Shown here: one piece after another, positions 32,705-44,516 of the stretch
Position numbering within the stretch: position 1 is the first letter of the stretch
How the letters are laid out: each line of letters opens with the position of its first letter
DNA from: Caprella mutica
Taxonomy: Eukaryota > Arthropoda > Malacostraca > Amphipoda > Caprellidae
Assembly: GCA_947561585.1 (NCBI GenBank)
Contig: CANNZV010001063.1
Coordinates: 124,001-188,000, forward strand
Length of the DNA stretch: 64,000 nucleotides
Direction: 5' to 3'
Translations under genes and position numbers: made by a program
The notes under the pieces: generated by a model
What the model was told of the DNA's origin: nothing
The model's input: the letters and a program-made list of their open reading frames with translations, nothing else
Databases searched by the model: none

Positions 32705-35115
32705 AACTATTTTTATTTATTTTTATTTATTTATAAACACAAAAAGAACAGGTTGAACAATAGTATGTACTACATTATATTATAAACATATTTTTGCGGC
32801 CTAATTAAGCTTTCGCTACTGAGGCAACCTATATAAACTAATTAAAACAATTATGTAAAAGTTACAAATCATATAATAATGTACTACAGGAATATAAACA
32901 AAAAAAATCTACTGATTGAGAATTACTATTGTTTTTACTTTAATTTTGAAATTTAGTAAGGAAAGACATTTTTAATTTCTTCATCTAAATTATTCCAAAA
33001 GTTTATAGCATTAAAAACAAAGGATCTTTGAGAAGTAGACCAACGGTACAGAGGTAGAGTGAAGTTGAATCTATTGCGAGTGAGGTGCAGATGGTTATGG
33101 TTAGTGGATATAATTTGGTTAAAAAATATATCATCATAGTTACAATTTAGAATCCTATACATGCAGATTAAAATCGTATAATGATACAATGTAGTCAACT
33201 TAAATATAGATAACTTTAAAAATGAAGGGTGCGTGTGAGCATCATATGGAAGGTTGTTAATTATTCTTATTGCTTTTCGTTGAAGGATTGCAATTTTCTC
33301 TGTGGTGGTTTTTGGTGCAGCGTACCAGGCTTCAACTCCGTAGCTAACCAATGAAACGAAAAGAGAGAATTATAATTGTTTTAAAATTAGTTCAGGCTAA
33401 ATAAATTCTATTTTATTCAATACTCCCACAACTCGCGAAAGATTAGACGAGAGAACATTAATGTGTTGTTTAAAATTCTAATTCTGATCAATATGAAGAC
33501 TAAAGAATTTATTAGAATAAACCCTTCCAATAATCTCACTACCCATCTTAATTACAGGAAGTTCAACATGCGACCGATATTAAAATAAGATATACTTAGT
33601 TATATTAATGTTGACTATCATTCTATTAACAGTAACCCATTCATTCACCTTACATAACTCAACATTAACAAGATCAGAGAACATCACTAGATTTTGCTTA
33701 GGAATATCACACTTAATAGTAGCATCATCTGCGAATAGAATGAAGTTCAACAAAGTACTACAGTTTGGCATATCGTTGATGAAAATAAGGAAGAGAATAC
33801 TACCCAGAACACTCCCCTTTGGAACTCCATGGGTGACACTTCGCAGAGTTGATTCATAAGTATTATTCAATCGAACAAACTGCTTCCTATTAGAGAGATA
33901 CGACCTAAACCTATCGTTAGCAACACCACGTATACCATAGAAACTCAACTTTTTAATCAATATCTTGTGGTTCACACTATCGAAGGCTTTGAAAAATCTA
34001 AAAAAGGGCAAATACATACTTATTATCATCAAGAGAATTATAGTCGTCTTGCAGCAAGTGCAACATGGGCTGAATCGTCGACCTCCTCTCTCTGAAACCA
34101 TATTGCATATCATAAAATACACTTCTATCTTCAAGATATTTATATAATTGAATATATGCTGCCTTCTCAAATAATTTACTAAAGAGGTTCAATATAGATA
34201 TAGGTCTGAATTTATCAACATTTTTGGCATTGGTTTCCTTAGGAATGGGTATAACTCTAGCTACCTTGAGAGAATCAGGGAAATGGCCAGTAGTGAAAGA
34301 TCTATTTATCAGTTCAGATATTACAGATGCAACTATATGACTTACTTTCTTCAAAGCTCTAACCGGAATTTCATCAATGCTACAATTTTTATTTTTAAAT
34401 TTGACATTATAGAATTTGTAGATCGAACTGATACCGGAGAGAAAAAGAAAGAGTTAACAAAATTACCCCTCATATAGTCTATATAATTATGAGAACCGTT
34501 GTCATCGAGAGAATCCGATATTCTAGATCCAACTGTTGAAAAAAATTCATTAAATTTATCAGCGATGGTCAGTTCATCTGAATACGAGGTACCATCCACT
34601 AGCAGTTCATGAACACTCGCGGACTTCTTATTAGGCGTCAATACATCGTTTATGAGCGACCATGTCTTTTTAATATCAGCCCTAACTACATTAAATTTAT
34701 TACGATAAAAATAATATTTAGCCCGACGTATCTGGTAAGTAACCATGTTACTAAACCGAGAGTAATACTGTCTAGTCATAAGGTTACGTCTAACCAAACG
34801 GTAATAGCTGGCTCTTAGTCTAATATTACCAAGAATTTCTCCATTAATCCACGGTTTAATAGTATCCTTATCAGACCTTATGCGACTTCGTCTTAGTTCT
34901 TACAGGACATGCTACATTCAAACAATACATAAGGACATCGTATAGCTCAACTACTGATTGGTCAATATCATGATTCCTCATGATGTCATCAAAGTTAATA
35001 TTTGAAAGTAAGATATAGAAGCGTTCAAGATTTTGATGATTTAAAGGTCTATATTGCATTTTACCGAATATATCATTAACCCGAGGACGAGAAAAACAAT
35101 TGTATCGTACAACAA
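32705..35115 (-). pseudogene. CR1-like non-LTR retrotransposon remnant (RT region)
   Basis: Read on the minus strand, pieces in several frames follow the order of a CR1-group ORF2: a linker after the endonuclease (34871-35125), an RT entry (34351-34797), fingers/palm with DKFRPISILNLFSKLFEKA (about 34190-34245), FKAFDSVNHKILIKKLSFYG (about 33935-33995), GVPKGSVLGSILFLIFIND and the catalytic FADD (about 33730). The C-terminal region is 32953-33351. At least four frameshifts separate them, and the endonuclease is absent (5' truncation). The 3' end is an A-rich (AAAT)n tail at 32705-32735 on the minus strand. Older than the full-length relative at 39336. Confidence 0.8.
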
Positions 35116-36190
35116 AAATTGGCAAATGATCAGAAGATGGGTCGGAAATAAGTCAGACTCTTATGACTTGGTAGCCTTCTCGGACTCTTCAGGTACAGCT
35201 TATGGTGTAGTGATCTACATTGTATATAGAGACACAAAGATAGTATCCTTTTTATGTGCTAAGAGTAGAATAATAAACAACTCGTTGGAAAAGAAGTCAA
35301 TATCATGTCTAGAATTCCAAGCGGTAACCTATGCGGCAGGGGTTATTGTAAGCATATTCGAGGAACTATTTGGAGAAAGGACTGTTAATCCAGTAAAAAT
35401 ACTGAACCTTACGGTGTTTACAGACAGCATGGTATGCCTATCTTGGTCAGATCATACTTTTGTTGGGAAGATAAGATGAAGAAGAAGGGAGTATTCATCA
35501 TGAATAGACTCGATAGGATTGACAAGCTGAGTCATCAACATCCTATATCATTCGGCTACATTGAGGGAACAGATAATCCAGCGGATTATGTATCAAGACC
35601 AACAAGTTACAATAGGTAATGTAAAACGGAGTTTTACACAGGGCCACAGTACTTGAAAAATGTCGATTACACTGACAAGATGTTAATCAATGTGCCATCC
35701 TTGAACGTGGATGCTACAAAACTGTCTTTGATGATTGCAACTTCAGAAGTTAATACTGTCGATCCTGTTCTTGAATCAGAAAAAAAAGTCCTCACTGCGC
35801 AAGTTAATAAACATTGTGACAATTGTGATCAAATTCATTGAGAAGCTAAAGAAGAGAATTCTTGAAAGAAAAAATCTTAACTTTACGGAGAAACCAAACT
35901 TGCGCAAATGGACTTTTAATAGGATCATGGCAACAGAACAAACAATCACATTCCCAGAGGTATTCGAGTTTTTCGAGGGTGGACAAACCGTTAGAAAACG
36001 AATACCAAAGTTAGTGTTGCAAATGAACCTATTTATCGATAGTGATTGCTTGATCAGGGTGAGAGGGAAATTTGCTAAGAATAAAAGTCCAATACTTTTA
36101 TCAAACAGATCTCACCTAACGGGCTTGATTATCGAAGACTTCCATACTAGATTTTCTCATGAGAGATTAGGAAACACTTTTGGATACTGA
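35116..36190 (+). pseudogene. BEL/Pao LTR retrotransposon pol fragment
   Basis: The first part (35130-35620, in two frames) matches BEL/Pao RNase H: LVAFSDSSGTAYGVVIYI, CLEFQAVTYAA, LTVFTDSMVCLSW and then EGTDNPADYVSRP. A further piece (35735-36190) resembles the start of the BEL integrase, RVRGKFAKN then HLTGLIIEDFHTRFSHERLG with the His pair of the zinc-binding module. Frameshifts lie near 35470 and 35830. RT and Gag are missing upstream, replaced by the CR1-like remnant on the opposite strand, and the catalytic integrase is missing downstream. Confidence 0.7.
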
Positions 36191-36333
36191 AGTGATCTCT
36201 GGTGAAGGAAGGGAACATAGGGTAAGTTTAATATTTACAGTACTTTAAAAATAGACTGTTCCAATTCTCAATTCAATGAAAGAAACCCTAACGTAAATTT
36301 CGAAACTTTTATAGACATGCCAGAGGAAATTTT
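36191..36333. other. Junction between BEL fragment and satellite
   Basis: No feature recognised. Confidence 0.4.
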
Positions 36334-38679
36334 CATTACTTATTACTATTACTTATTACTTATTACTATAACGTAAAATACTATTACTTATTTCTATAAC
36401 TTAAAATACTATTACTTAATACTATAACGTAAAATACTATTACTTATTACTATAACGTAAAATACTATTACTTATTATTATAACGTAAAATACTATTACT
36501 TATTACTATAACGTAAAATACTATTACTTATTACTATAACGTAAAATACTATTACTTATTATTATAACGTAAAATACTATTACTTATTACTATAACGTAA
36601 AATACTATTATTTATTACTATAACGTAAAATACTATTACTTATTATTATAACGTAAAATACTATTACTTATTACTATAACGTAAAATACTATTACTTATT
36701 ACTATAACGTAAAATACTATTACTTATTATTATAACGTAAAATACTATTACTTATTACTATAACGTAAAATACTATTACTTATTACTATAACGTAAAATA
36801 CTATTACTTATTATTATAACGTAAAATACTATTACTTATTACTATAACGTAAAATACTATTACTTATTACTATAACGTAAAATACTATTACTCATTACTA
36901 TAACGTAAAATACTATTACTTATTACTATAACGTAAAATACTATTACTTATTTCTATAACTTAAAATACTATTACTTATTTCTATAACTTAAAATACTAT
37001 TACTTATTTCTATAACTTAAAATACTATTACTCATTACTATAACGTAAAATACTATTACTTATTACTATAACGTAAAATACTATTACTTATTTCTATAAC
37101 TTAAAATACTATTACTTATTTCTATAACTTAAAATACTATTACTTATTACTATAACTTAAAATACTATTACTTATTACTATAACTTAAAATACTATTACT
37201 CATTACTATAACGTAAAATACTATTACTTATTTCTATAACTTAAAATACTATTACTTATTACTATAACTTAAAATACTATTACTCATTACTATAACTTAA
37301 AATACTATTACTCATTACTATAACGTAAAATACTATTACTTATTTCTATAACTTAAAATACTATTACTTATTACTATAACTTAAAATACTATTACTCATT
37401 ACTATAACTTAAAATACTATTACTTATTACTATAACGTAAAATACTATTACTTATTATTATAACGTAAAATACTATTACTTATTACTATAACGTAAAATA
37501 CTATTACTTATTACTATAACGTAAAATACTATTACTTATTATTATAACGTAAAATACTATTACTTATTACTATAACGTAAAATACTATTACTTATTACTA
37601 TAACGTAAAATACTATTACTCATTACTATAACGTAAAATACTATTACTTATTACTATAACGTAAAATACTATTACTCATTATTATAACGTAAAATACTAT
37701 TACTCATTATTATAACGTAAAATACTATTACTTATTTCTATAACTTAAAATACTATTACTTATTTCTATAACTTAAAATACTATTACTTATTTCTATAAC
37801 TTAAAATACTATTACTCATTACTATAACGTAAAATACTATTACTCATTACTATAACGTAAAATACTATTACTTATTACTATAACGTAAAATACTGTTACT
37901 TATTTCTATAACTTAAAATACTATTACTTATTTCTATAACTTAAAATACTATTACTTATTACTATAACTTAAAATACTATTACTCATTACTATAACGTAA
38001 AATACTATTACTTATTTCTATAACTTAAAATACTATTACTTATTACTATAACTTAAAATACTATTACTCATTACTATAACTTAAAATACTATTACTCATT
38101 ACTATAACTTAAAATACTATTACTCATTACTATAACGTAAAATACTATTACTCATTACTATAACGTAAAATACTATTACTTATTTCTATAACTTAAAATA
38201 CTATTACTTATTACTATAACTTAAAATACTATTACTCATTACTATAACTTAAAATACTATTACTTATTACTATAACTTAAAATACTATTACTTATTACTA
38301 TAACGTAAAATACTATTACTCATTACTATAACGTAAAATACTATTACTCATTACTATAACGTAAAATACTATTACTTATTACTATAACGTAAAATACTAT
38401 TACTTATTTCTATAACGTAAAATACTATTACTTATTACTATAACGTAAAATACTATTACTCATTACTATAACTTAAAATACTATTACTTATTACTATAAC
38501 GTAAAATACTATTACTCATTACTATAACTTAAAATACTATTACTTATTACTATAACGTAAAATACTATTACTCATTACTATAACGTAAAATACTATTACT
38601 TATTACTATAACGTAAAATACTATTACTCATTACTATAACGTAAAATACTATTACTTGACTACTATAACGTAAACCTAT
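36334..38679 (+). repeat. 28-bp AT-rich satellite, about 84 units
   Basis: The unit is TACTATTACTTATTACTATA + ACGTAAAA. Variable positions are CTTATT/CTCATT, TTACTAT/TTATTAT/TTTCTAT and ACGT/ACTT. The TTTCTAT variant is nearly always coupled to ACTT and the TTATTAT variant to ACGT. Runs of coupled variants suggest multi-unit duplication steps. Confidence 0.95.
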
Positions 38680-38699
38680 TACCTAAACTAAATATATTT

Positions 38700-38937
38700 C
38701 ATAACCAATTTAATAATCATCTTCTATAGTTCTATTCTAATTCCTATCTTTATATTTCAGTGTTAGTGCAGGGGTTTTTTTCATCGGGGTTTTTTTGCTT
38801 GGGGGGTTCTTGTCCGGGGGGTATTTGTTCGGGGGGTTTATTGTACGTTTTTTTTTTGTCCGGACGTATATTGCACGGGGGGTTTTTGACCGCGGGTTTT
38901 TTTTTTTTGCACGGGGGGTTACTGTCCTGTCACCGGT
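38700..38937 (-). repeat. G-run/C-run repeat stretch at the broken 3' end of I copy 2
   Basis: 38760-38920 contains repeated GGGGTTTTTT and CCGGGGGGT-like units every 20 bases or so on the plus strand, similar in style to the GC-rich MITE at 5188 but not the same sequence. The I-element similarity stops at 38938, so this may be part of an inserted element or the edge of a rearrangement. Confidence 0.45.
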
Positions 38938-38972
38938 ATGAATTGTTGAGTCTTTCTTGTGGCATCCCTTGC

Positions 38973-39335
38973 TGTGATGGTTCCCATTTGGGGTGATCTC
39001 ATCAACTGTGGTACCTTATAATGGTCCACGGTATGGATTCTTATAGTGATTAGAATCTTACTCTTTTATTTATCTTTTCAGATTCCTTTGTATATTTATT
39101 AATCTCCTTCTACTAAATACTCATTGCCATGCCCTAGAACCAACTTGCTTATATGGTTCCGACCTCAGGCCTATGATCAATGCTCCAAAGTATTTAGGTA
39201 AAATAACACTTTCTTTGTTTTAACTCAAAAGGGATTGTATTTCTAGATCAAGCATAAATTACAACACAATGCACTTCACTAAGCACTCACAAGTATTTGT
39301 CTCACAACCAAAGACTTGAGATTTAGATGTTAATC
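38973..39335 (-). repeat. Gypsy 3' LTR, outer part
   Basis: Matches 57798-58160; interrupted by the CR1-like element, with the TAATC duplication at 39331-39335. Confidence 0.9.
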
Positions 39336-39450
39336 ACTGTTCATTCACACTGTGAGGTTGTCAGGTGTCTTAGCTCCTGCTTATTTGGTTCTGTGTGTCT
39401 GTTATTTCACCTAGTGTCAGTGAAATTTTGTATCAATCGGTGAATCTACT

Positions 39451-40389
39451 ATGCCTAGATTTACAAAGAACTCTTCATCTCCTATTAGGCCTAATCTTCC
39501 GCCCCCTAGTCGGAAAAGGCCTTCTGTTGCAGCAGAGGTGAATTCACGCTTATCCAGTGATATTACTAATATCCCGAGATTTTTTAAGAAATCTTCCTCT
39601 CCTAATAGGCCTAAACTTCCACCCCCTAGTTGGAAGAGGCCCTCTGATGCAGCAAGTGTGAAATCACGCTCACCCGGTGATAATATTGAAACGCAGTCTC
39701 TGTCGAAAGAAGGTACAATTATCCTGAAACTGCTGGCTGAGAAACTGGATGCTATAGTTGATAGACTGGACGCTAGGGATGCTAAGTTGGACACCTACGA
39801 ACGAGAAAATGCTGTATTGAAGGTTAAGATTTCCAGCTTGGAGGAGCGTATAGAGTCTCTAGAAACATCTGGAAGAAGCACCAACTTTATTCTCTCTGGT
39901 AAGGAATTGAGCAAATTACCTCCAGACATTGATCTCAAGCAACCTATCATCGAGTTGTTAAAATGTAGCCTGAACTACGTTATGCCACAGGATACCCTAA
40001 TGTCGGCATATCGCTTGGGATCAAAGCGTAAATCTCAATCTCAAGACTCAAGAAATGTATTGGTTAAAGTGGTGAACGGTGATGCAAAGAAAGATGTAAT
40101 GTTATCATGCCGTAATGTAAAGCCGCCGGGTCTTTTCGTTAATGATGATCTCACTCCTATGCGAGCCTCAATTTTCTATAGATTGAGGCAGGCCAGGAAA
40201 AAATTTCCTCAGAAAATAACTGGATGTGGTTCACGAGATGGGAAGGTCTTCGTCTACTTAAAACCACCTAACTCATCTGCTCGTGATCAGAAGTTTTTCA
40301 TCAACAGTATGCAGAAGCTGGATGAATTATTTAATCGCGAATTTCAAATGTCCTCCGATGAGCTGGTTGGAGAAAAATCTTTCATTTGA
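39451..40389 (+). CDS. Non-LTR ORF1 protein (coiled coil plus FP-like nucleic-acid-binding region)
   Basis: A 312-residue frame starting at ATG 39451. Residues 1-80 are a tandem duplication of 40 residues (PRFTKNSSSPIRPNLPPPS versus PRFFKKSSSPNRPKLPPPSW). Residues about 90-140 form a predicted coiled coil (LLAEKLDAIVDRLDARD, then LKVKISSLEERIESLE), likely for trimer or dimer assembly. The C-terminal region (about 165-280) has the RLG...RNVLVKVVN...KKDVMLSCRN...VNDDLTP pattern of the baculovirus FP-like/RRM-containing ORF1 domain seen in many arthropod non-LTR elements; this binds the element RNA. The TGA stop at 40387 is followed by C and by a long in-frame extension. Confidence 0.8.
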   Translation: MPRFTKNSSSPIRPNLPPPSRKRPSVAAEVNSRLSSDITNIPRFFKKSSSPNRPKLPPPSWKRPSDAASVKSRSPGDNIETQSLSKEGTIILKLLAEKLDAIVDRLDARDAKLDTYERENAVLKVKISSLEERIESLETSGRSTNFILSGKELSKLPPDIDLKQPIIELLKCSLNYVMPQDTLMSAYRLGSKRKSQSQDSRNVLVKVVNGDAKKDVMLSCRNVKPPGLFVNDDLTPMRASIFYRLRQARKKFPQKITGCGSRDGKVFVYLKPPNSSARDQKFFINSMQKLDELFNREFQMSSDELVGEKSFI

Positions 40390-40509
40390 CTTTCAACCTA
40401 TTCCTGTCTGGTAACTGAACCTAATTTATGTTGTTTAGGTATTGGATTGATTTCCGAATTTTTTGTATTGTGTGTCTTGCTTAATTGCATAGAGTTATTT
40501 TGGTCTTAT

Positions 40510-41118
40510 ATGTGTGATGTGATTATGTTTTGGTGGAGATTTGTTTATCTGTTCTGTTATTGCAATTGGTCCACTGCTATATTTATTTATTATACTCAGT
40601 TTAGTAAGCTCATTTCATTATATACTCAGTTTTTCAGTGATTGTGCCTTCTTATGTGCGTATTCTTTAGGCGGTGATAGCCTGTATGTACGTTTCACTTA
40701 TCACCGGCACTATCAGGTTGTACTTACACAGGCTTTTACACTCACTCATTCATTACATTCATTGTGCACAGGAGTCATGCGTACGTTACTAGTTTGTTTA
40801 TTCGTGTTAAATTGTATGTTTTGTTTTGAATTCTTATGTTCATTTTATGTTCAAAGTACTGGGCATAGGGTTTCACTATGTTTAATTAAACTCCACCAGC
40901 TAGCCTCATTCTGTGAATCAAATATGACTCCTTTTGTATATATGTTTCATTTGAGTCATGTGTACCTAGTAGCGTGTTTTTGCTACACTTGTGTGCGTGT
41001 GTGTATGTTCCTGTTAAGGTGCTCTATTATGTATTTTGTGATTTTAATTAGTATTCTAGGTACTGTTTTTCATTGTAGTAAGTTTCAAAGCTGTTTCCTT
41101 GTATTTATTTACTTATGA
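40510..41118 (+). CDS. Hydrophobic Cys-rich middle frame between ORF1 and ORF2 (unknown)
   Basis: This frame is in phase with ORF1 and open from its TGA (40387) to a TGA at 41116-41118, which overlaps the ORF2 ATG as ATGA. The first in-frame ATG is 40510, giving 202 residues. It is rich in Phe, Leu, Cys, Tyr and Val, with four to six possible membrane segments (for example VIMFWWRFVYLFCYC, LLVCLFVLNCMFCFEFLC, IMYFVILISILGTVF). I recognise no family. The DNA is T-rich, and T-rich codons alone give hydrophobic translations, so it could be an artefact. The length without stops and the ATGA overlap argue otherwise. Expression might be by readthrough of TGA-C or by internal start. Confidence 0.4.
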   Translation: MCDVIMFWWRFVYLFCYCNWSTAIFIYYTQFSKLISLYTQFFSDCAFLCAYSLGGDSLYVRFTYHRHYQVVLTQAFTLTHSLHSLCTGVMRTLLVCLFVLNCMFCFEFLCSFYVQSTGHRVSLCLIKLHQLASFCESNMTPFVYMFHLSHVYLVACFCYTCVRVCMFLLRCSIMYFVILISILGTVFHCSKFQSCFLVFIYL

Positions 41119-44074
41119 CTGCTGTCCAAGACGATAATTTGCCTTTATTTAGGGATTTAGATCCTGATGATAACTTCATAAATCAACTCTATCCTGGACT
41201 TGGGGATAGGAATTCACTTTATTACTCGGTTGGCAATGTGAAGGACACATTTACAAACAATGATATTATTATTCTCAGTTTGAATATTAGGAGTTATGAT
41301 AAAAATTTTGATTCTTTTCTAGGTTTTTTGTCTACCATTAATGCTAACCCAGACATTATTGTGTTGACAGAAACGTGGCTCAGTGAACCTGTAGATATGG
41401 AAGGTTATAAGTCTTTCCACTCCTTTAGATGTGGCAGGAGGAGTGGTGGAGTATCTGTTTTTGTTCGCGAAGTATTTACCACCTGTAAGTTAGATGAGTT
41501 TTCCATTGTGAATAATACTATAGAGTCGTGTGTAGTAAAGGTGTCTCTTATATCCTTGGAATTTTTTGTCATTGCTATATACAGACCTCACTCCGATAGT
41601 ATACTGAACTTCTGTAAAACTCTTTGTGATATATTATCTTGTAACTTATTTAAACGTGATGTTTGTTTGTTAGGTGACCTTAATATAAATTTGCTTGCTC
41701 TTGACAATAATGACACAGCTCATTTTGCTGCTCTTATGAGAGCATTTAACTATGTGCCGGTTATTACCAAACCTACTAGGTTTCCCTCTTCAAATTTGAA
41801 CCATGTACCATCTTTGCTTGACCATATTTGGATAAACTTTTCTTCTAATTACAGTAATTGTGTTGGCATTATCTTGGATAATATAACTGATCACTGTACT
41901 ACTTTTATAACTCTATCTAGGGAAATGTTAATGGGTGGAAGACTAGATGATTTAGTTGAAGTTAAGTTTCGTCTTGTTAATGATGTAACGATTAGTAAAT
42001 TTAAGAATGAAATATTGTCTATTAACTGGGATCATTTGAATGGGTTTACTGATGTCAACAATGCTACTGTGTATCTGCTGAAAACTATTAACGATATTTA
42101 TTGTAAATGTTTTCCACTGAAAAAGAAGAGGATAAGTAGGAAACGTATTTGTAAACCGTGGCTAACATCTGATATACTACGACAAATTAAGTATAAATCT
42201 ATTTGCTTTAAAAATGCAAGCTGGGTCAAATATCCGAGGCTGTAAATAGAAAAGTGCGTAATTTTGTTAATGGTATTGTGCATAAAGCTAAGGTAGTTTA
42301 CCATAGAAACCGATTTCAGAGTAGCATTAACGATATGAAGAGAACTTGGATTTATTTACGTAAACTTGTTTCATTTGGTGGTACTAAGCATGTAATTGAA
42401 TCTGTTAATAGGGATGGTAATGTTATTTCTGACCCCATGGATATCGCCCAGTGTTTCAATGATCATTTTTGTTCGGCTGCATCCGTGCTTAGTGAGTCAC
42501 TGCCAGCCTCTTCTGCTAACCCACTTTCCTTCATCAATTATAATGTTCATTCACTGTTCTTCGATCCAGTATCAGAAAATGAAGTAAGTGATGTTATCTT
42601 GTCTTTGAAAAATACTAAGTATGATATTGATACTATTTCGGTGAAGGTGTTGAAGTCTTGTGGTTCCATTTTGAGTTATCCACTTTCCATTGTTGTGAAC
42701 ATGTCTGTTTCGTGTGGGGTTTTTCCTGATATCTTTAAGGATGCTTGTGTTATACCAATATTTAAAAAAGGTGACAAAACTGATATTAGTAACTACCGAC
42801 CAATTTCGATTCTTCCATTATTTAGCAAGATATTTGAAAAATGTGTTGCCAAGCGTTTGATTTCTTTCACTGATCGTTTTCATGTTGTCAGTGACAAGCA
42901 ATATGGATTCCGCAAAGGTCTGTCGACGGTGGATGCGATTGTGAACTTTTCTGAGCACATCTGTGAAAATTTGGAAGATCGTAAGCACGTCCTTGGTGTC
43001 TTTATTGATTATTCAAAAGCATTTGATACCGTTAACCATAGTATTTTGCTTTCCAAACTGGAAGCCTATGGTGTTCGTGGTGTGACTCTTAATTGGTTTA
43101 GGAGTTACTTGGAAAACCGTAGACAGTGTGTTAAAGTCGGCAGTTCTTATTCGCGTTATGGTAGTATTTCGATTGGTGTACCTCAGGGAAGTGTGTTGGG
43201 GCCGCTTTTGTTTATTTTGTATGTCAATGAATTTTCCAATATCTCGCCTTTCTTGAAATCTATCTTATTTGCTGATGATACAACTATCTCTGCTGCAGGT
43301 TCAAATTTCCAGGAATTATGTAGTCTTCTGAATAGGGAGCTGGAGTCTATCTCATCGTGGTCTATTTCAAACAGATTGGCACTGAATGCTGAAAAAACTG
43401 GTGCGGTCCTTTTCTCGAATAGAATGTATGATGTCGACCTCTCACGCAGTCTGATTGTGAATGATGTCCGAGTGGACTTCTCAGAGAGTGTATCATTTCT
43501 TGGTCTTGCCATTGATAGCAGACTGAAGTATAGAGATCATATTGATATAGTGTGTAGAAAGTTGTCTAAGGTGACTGGCATTATATACAAAGTAAGAGAG
43601 TTCCTACCACAAAAGTCTTTAATCAGTTTGTACTATAGTCTGTTCTACCCTTATCTAATGTACGGAAATATTCTATGGGGTGGAACTTATGATGTTCATT
43701 TGCATACTATTGAGATGCTCCAAAAACGAGTAATAAGAATCATCACCGGTAGCGAGTACTTAGCCCACACTGACCCCCTTTTTTATATCACTGGTATTTT
43801 GAAATTAGATGATCTCCATAATTATTTATTGCTTGTGTATTTGTTTAGAAATAGAACTAATTTTAACTACTCCAACTTACCCTATGAAACTAGGCATGCT
43901 GCTGATCCAGTTATAGGTCGTCACAGGTTAACTTTAACGGAGCACAGTGTTCATTATTCTGCAGCTAAACTGTGGCAGTCTCTACCTCCAAATATAAAAA
44001 CTATTAACTCTTTGAATATCTTTAAATCAACTCTTAAAAAGTACTATCTTGCCAAATATGCTGATCATAATTAG
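41115..44074 (+). pseudogene. CR1-like ORF2: endonuclease and reverse transcriptase, one frameshift
   Basis: The first frame (41115-42245) holds an AP-type endonuclease: ILSLNIRSY, VLTETWLSE, RSGGVSVFVRE, IAIYRPHSD, LLGDLNINLL and the terminal ITDHCTTFITL. A shift of one base around 42200-42220 moves the remainder into another frame (to 44074). That part has the RT: NYRPISILPLFSKIFEKC, FIDYSKAFDTVNHSIL, GVPQGSVLGPLLFILYVNE, and catalytic FADD at about 43267-43278. A C-terminal region follows (SLFYPYLMYGNILWGG, LQKRVIRIITG). Together they are the normal length. The enzyme would nick the target and prime cDNA synthesis there. The frameshift disables this copy. Confidence 0.85.
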
Positions 44075-44352
44075 TTTAGGTACATTGTGATCTGTGACTT
44101 GTTGTTAATAATTGTAAGTTTGTGTATTCTTATCTTTATCATTTGTAGCTTTTGGTGTGTTTTCTCTGTCTGTGCAATCATTTAGGTCTAATACAAAAAT
44201 ATTATCTATTTAGTGTAAATGTCGCATATATTTTATGACAGGATAAAACCATTCCTGTCTCTTGTTTTAACCTTGCCCGAAAATTTCTTATTAATAAGAA
44301 ATTATATATGGGCTTGTAGAACTGTATTGTTTTTATTTACTTTTCTTCAATA

Positions 44353-44389
44353 AATATCCTTATCCTTATCCTTATCCTTATCCTTATCC
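44353..44389 (+). repeat. 3' hexanucleotide tail (TTATCC)n
   Basis: About six hexamers after AATAAATATCC end the element, as short 3' tandem repeats do in CR1-group elements where they guide template-jump priming. Confidence 0.85.
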
Positions 44390-44499
44390 TAATCTCATGC
44401 GAGCCAAATGGTAACTAGCTGTGAATGCTCATTACACATAATTATATAGGTTCGCCAAAGCAGTTATGCGTACACAAGTAATGTGTTTGCATCACTACA
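44390..44499 (-). repeat. Gypsy 3' LTR, inner part
   Basis: Identical by eye to 58156-58265; ends CACTACA. Confidence 0.9.
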
Positions 44500-44502
44500 T
44501 TG

Positions 44503-44516
44503 CTCCCCCCTTTCGA
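44503..44516 (-). promoter_or_regulatory. Gypsy polypurine tract
   Basis: On the minus strand GAAAGGGGGGAGCAA sits directly against the TG start of the 3' LTR. This is the expected primer for plus-strand DNA synthesis. Confidence 0.8.

Larger units (their letters stand above)
39336..44389 (+). mobile_element. Full-length CR1/Jockey-group non-LTR retrotransposon
   Basis: It lies in the gypsy LTR with a 5-bp target duplication TAATC (39331-39335, 44390-44394). It has a 115-bp 5' UTR, ORF1, a hydrophobic middle frame, ORF2 (endonuclease and RT, no RNase H) and a 3' UTR ending in (TTATCC)n. The absence of RNase H and the short 3' tandem repeat fit the CR1/Jockey group; a precise clade needs a tree. 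One frameshift in ORF2 is the only obvious lesion. Confidence 0.9.

Noticed and set aside
32705..35115. Treating the CR1-like remnant as inserted into the BEL element
   Set aside because: No convincing BEL sequence or matching target duplication was found on the left side, so the relation is left open.
36334..38679. Possible CRISPR or telomere-like array
   Set aside because: Head-to-tail 28-bp satellite with point variants, no spacers; not a known telomere motif.
38760..38996. 78-codon Gly/Phe-rich open frame
   Set aside because: It arises from G-run/T-run low-complexity DNA and enters the gypsy LTR; no protein signal.
44353..44389. (TTATCC)n as a telomeric tract
   Set aside because: It is the 3' tail of the CR1-like element, immediately followed by the target duplication.
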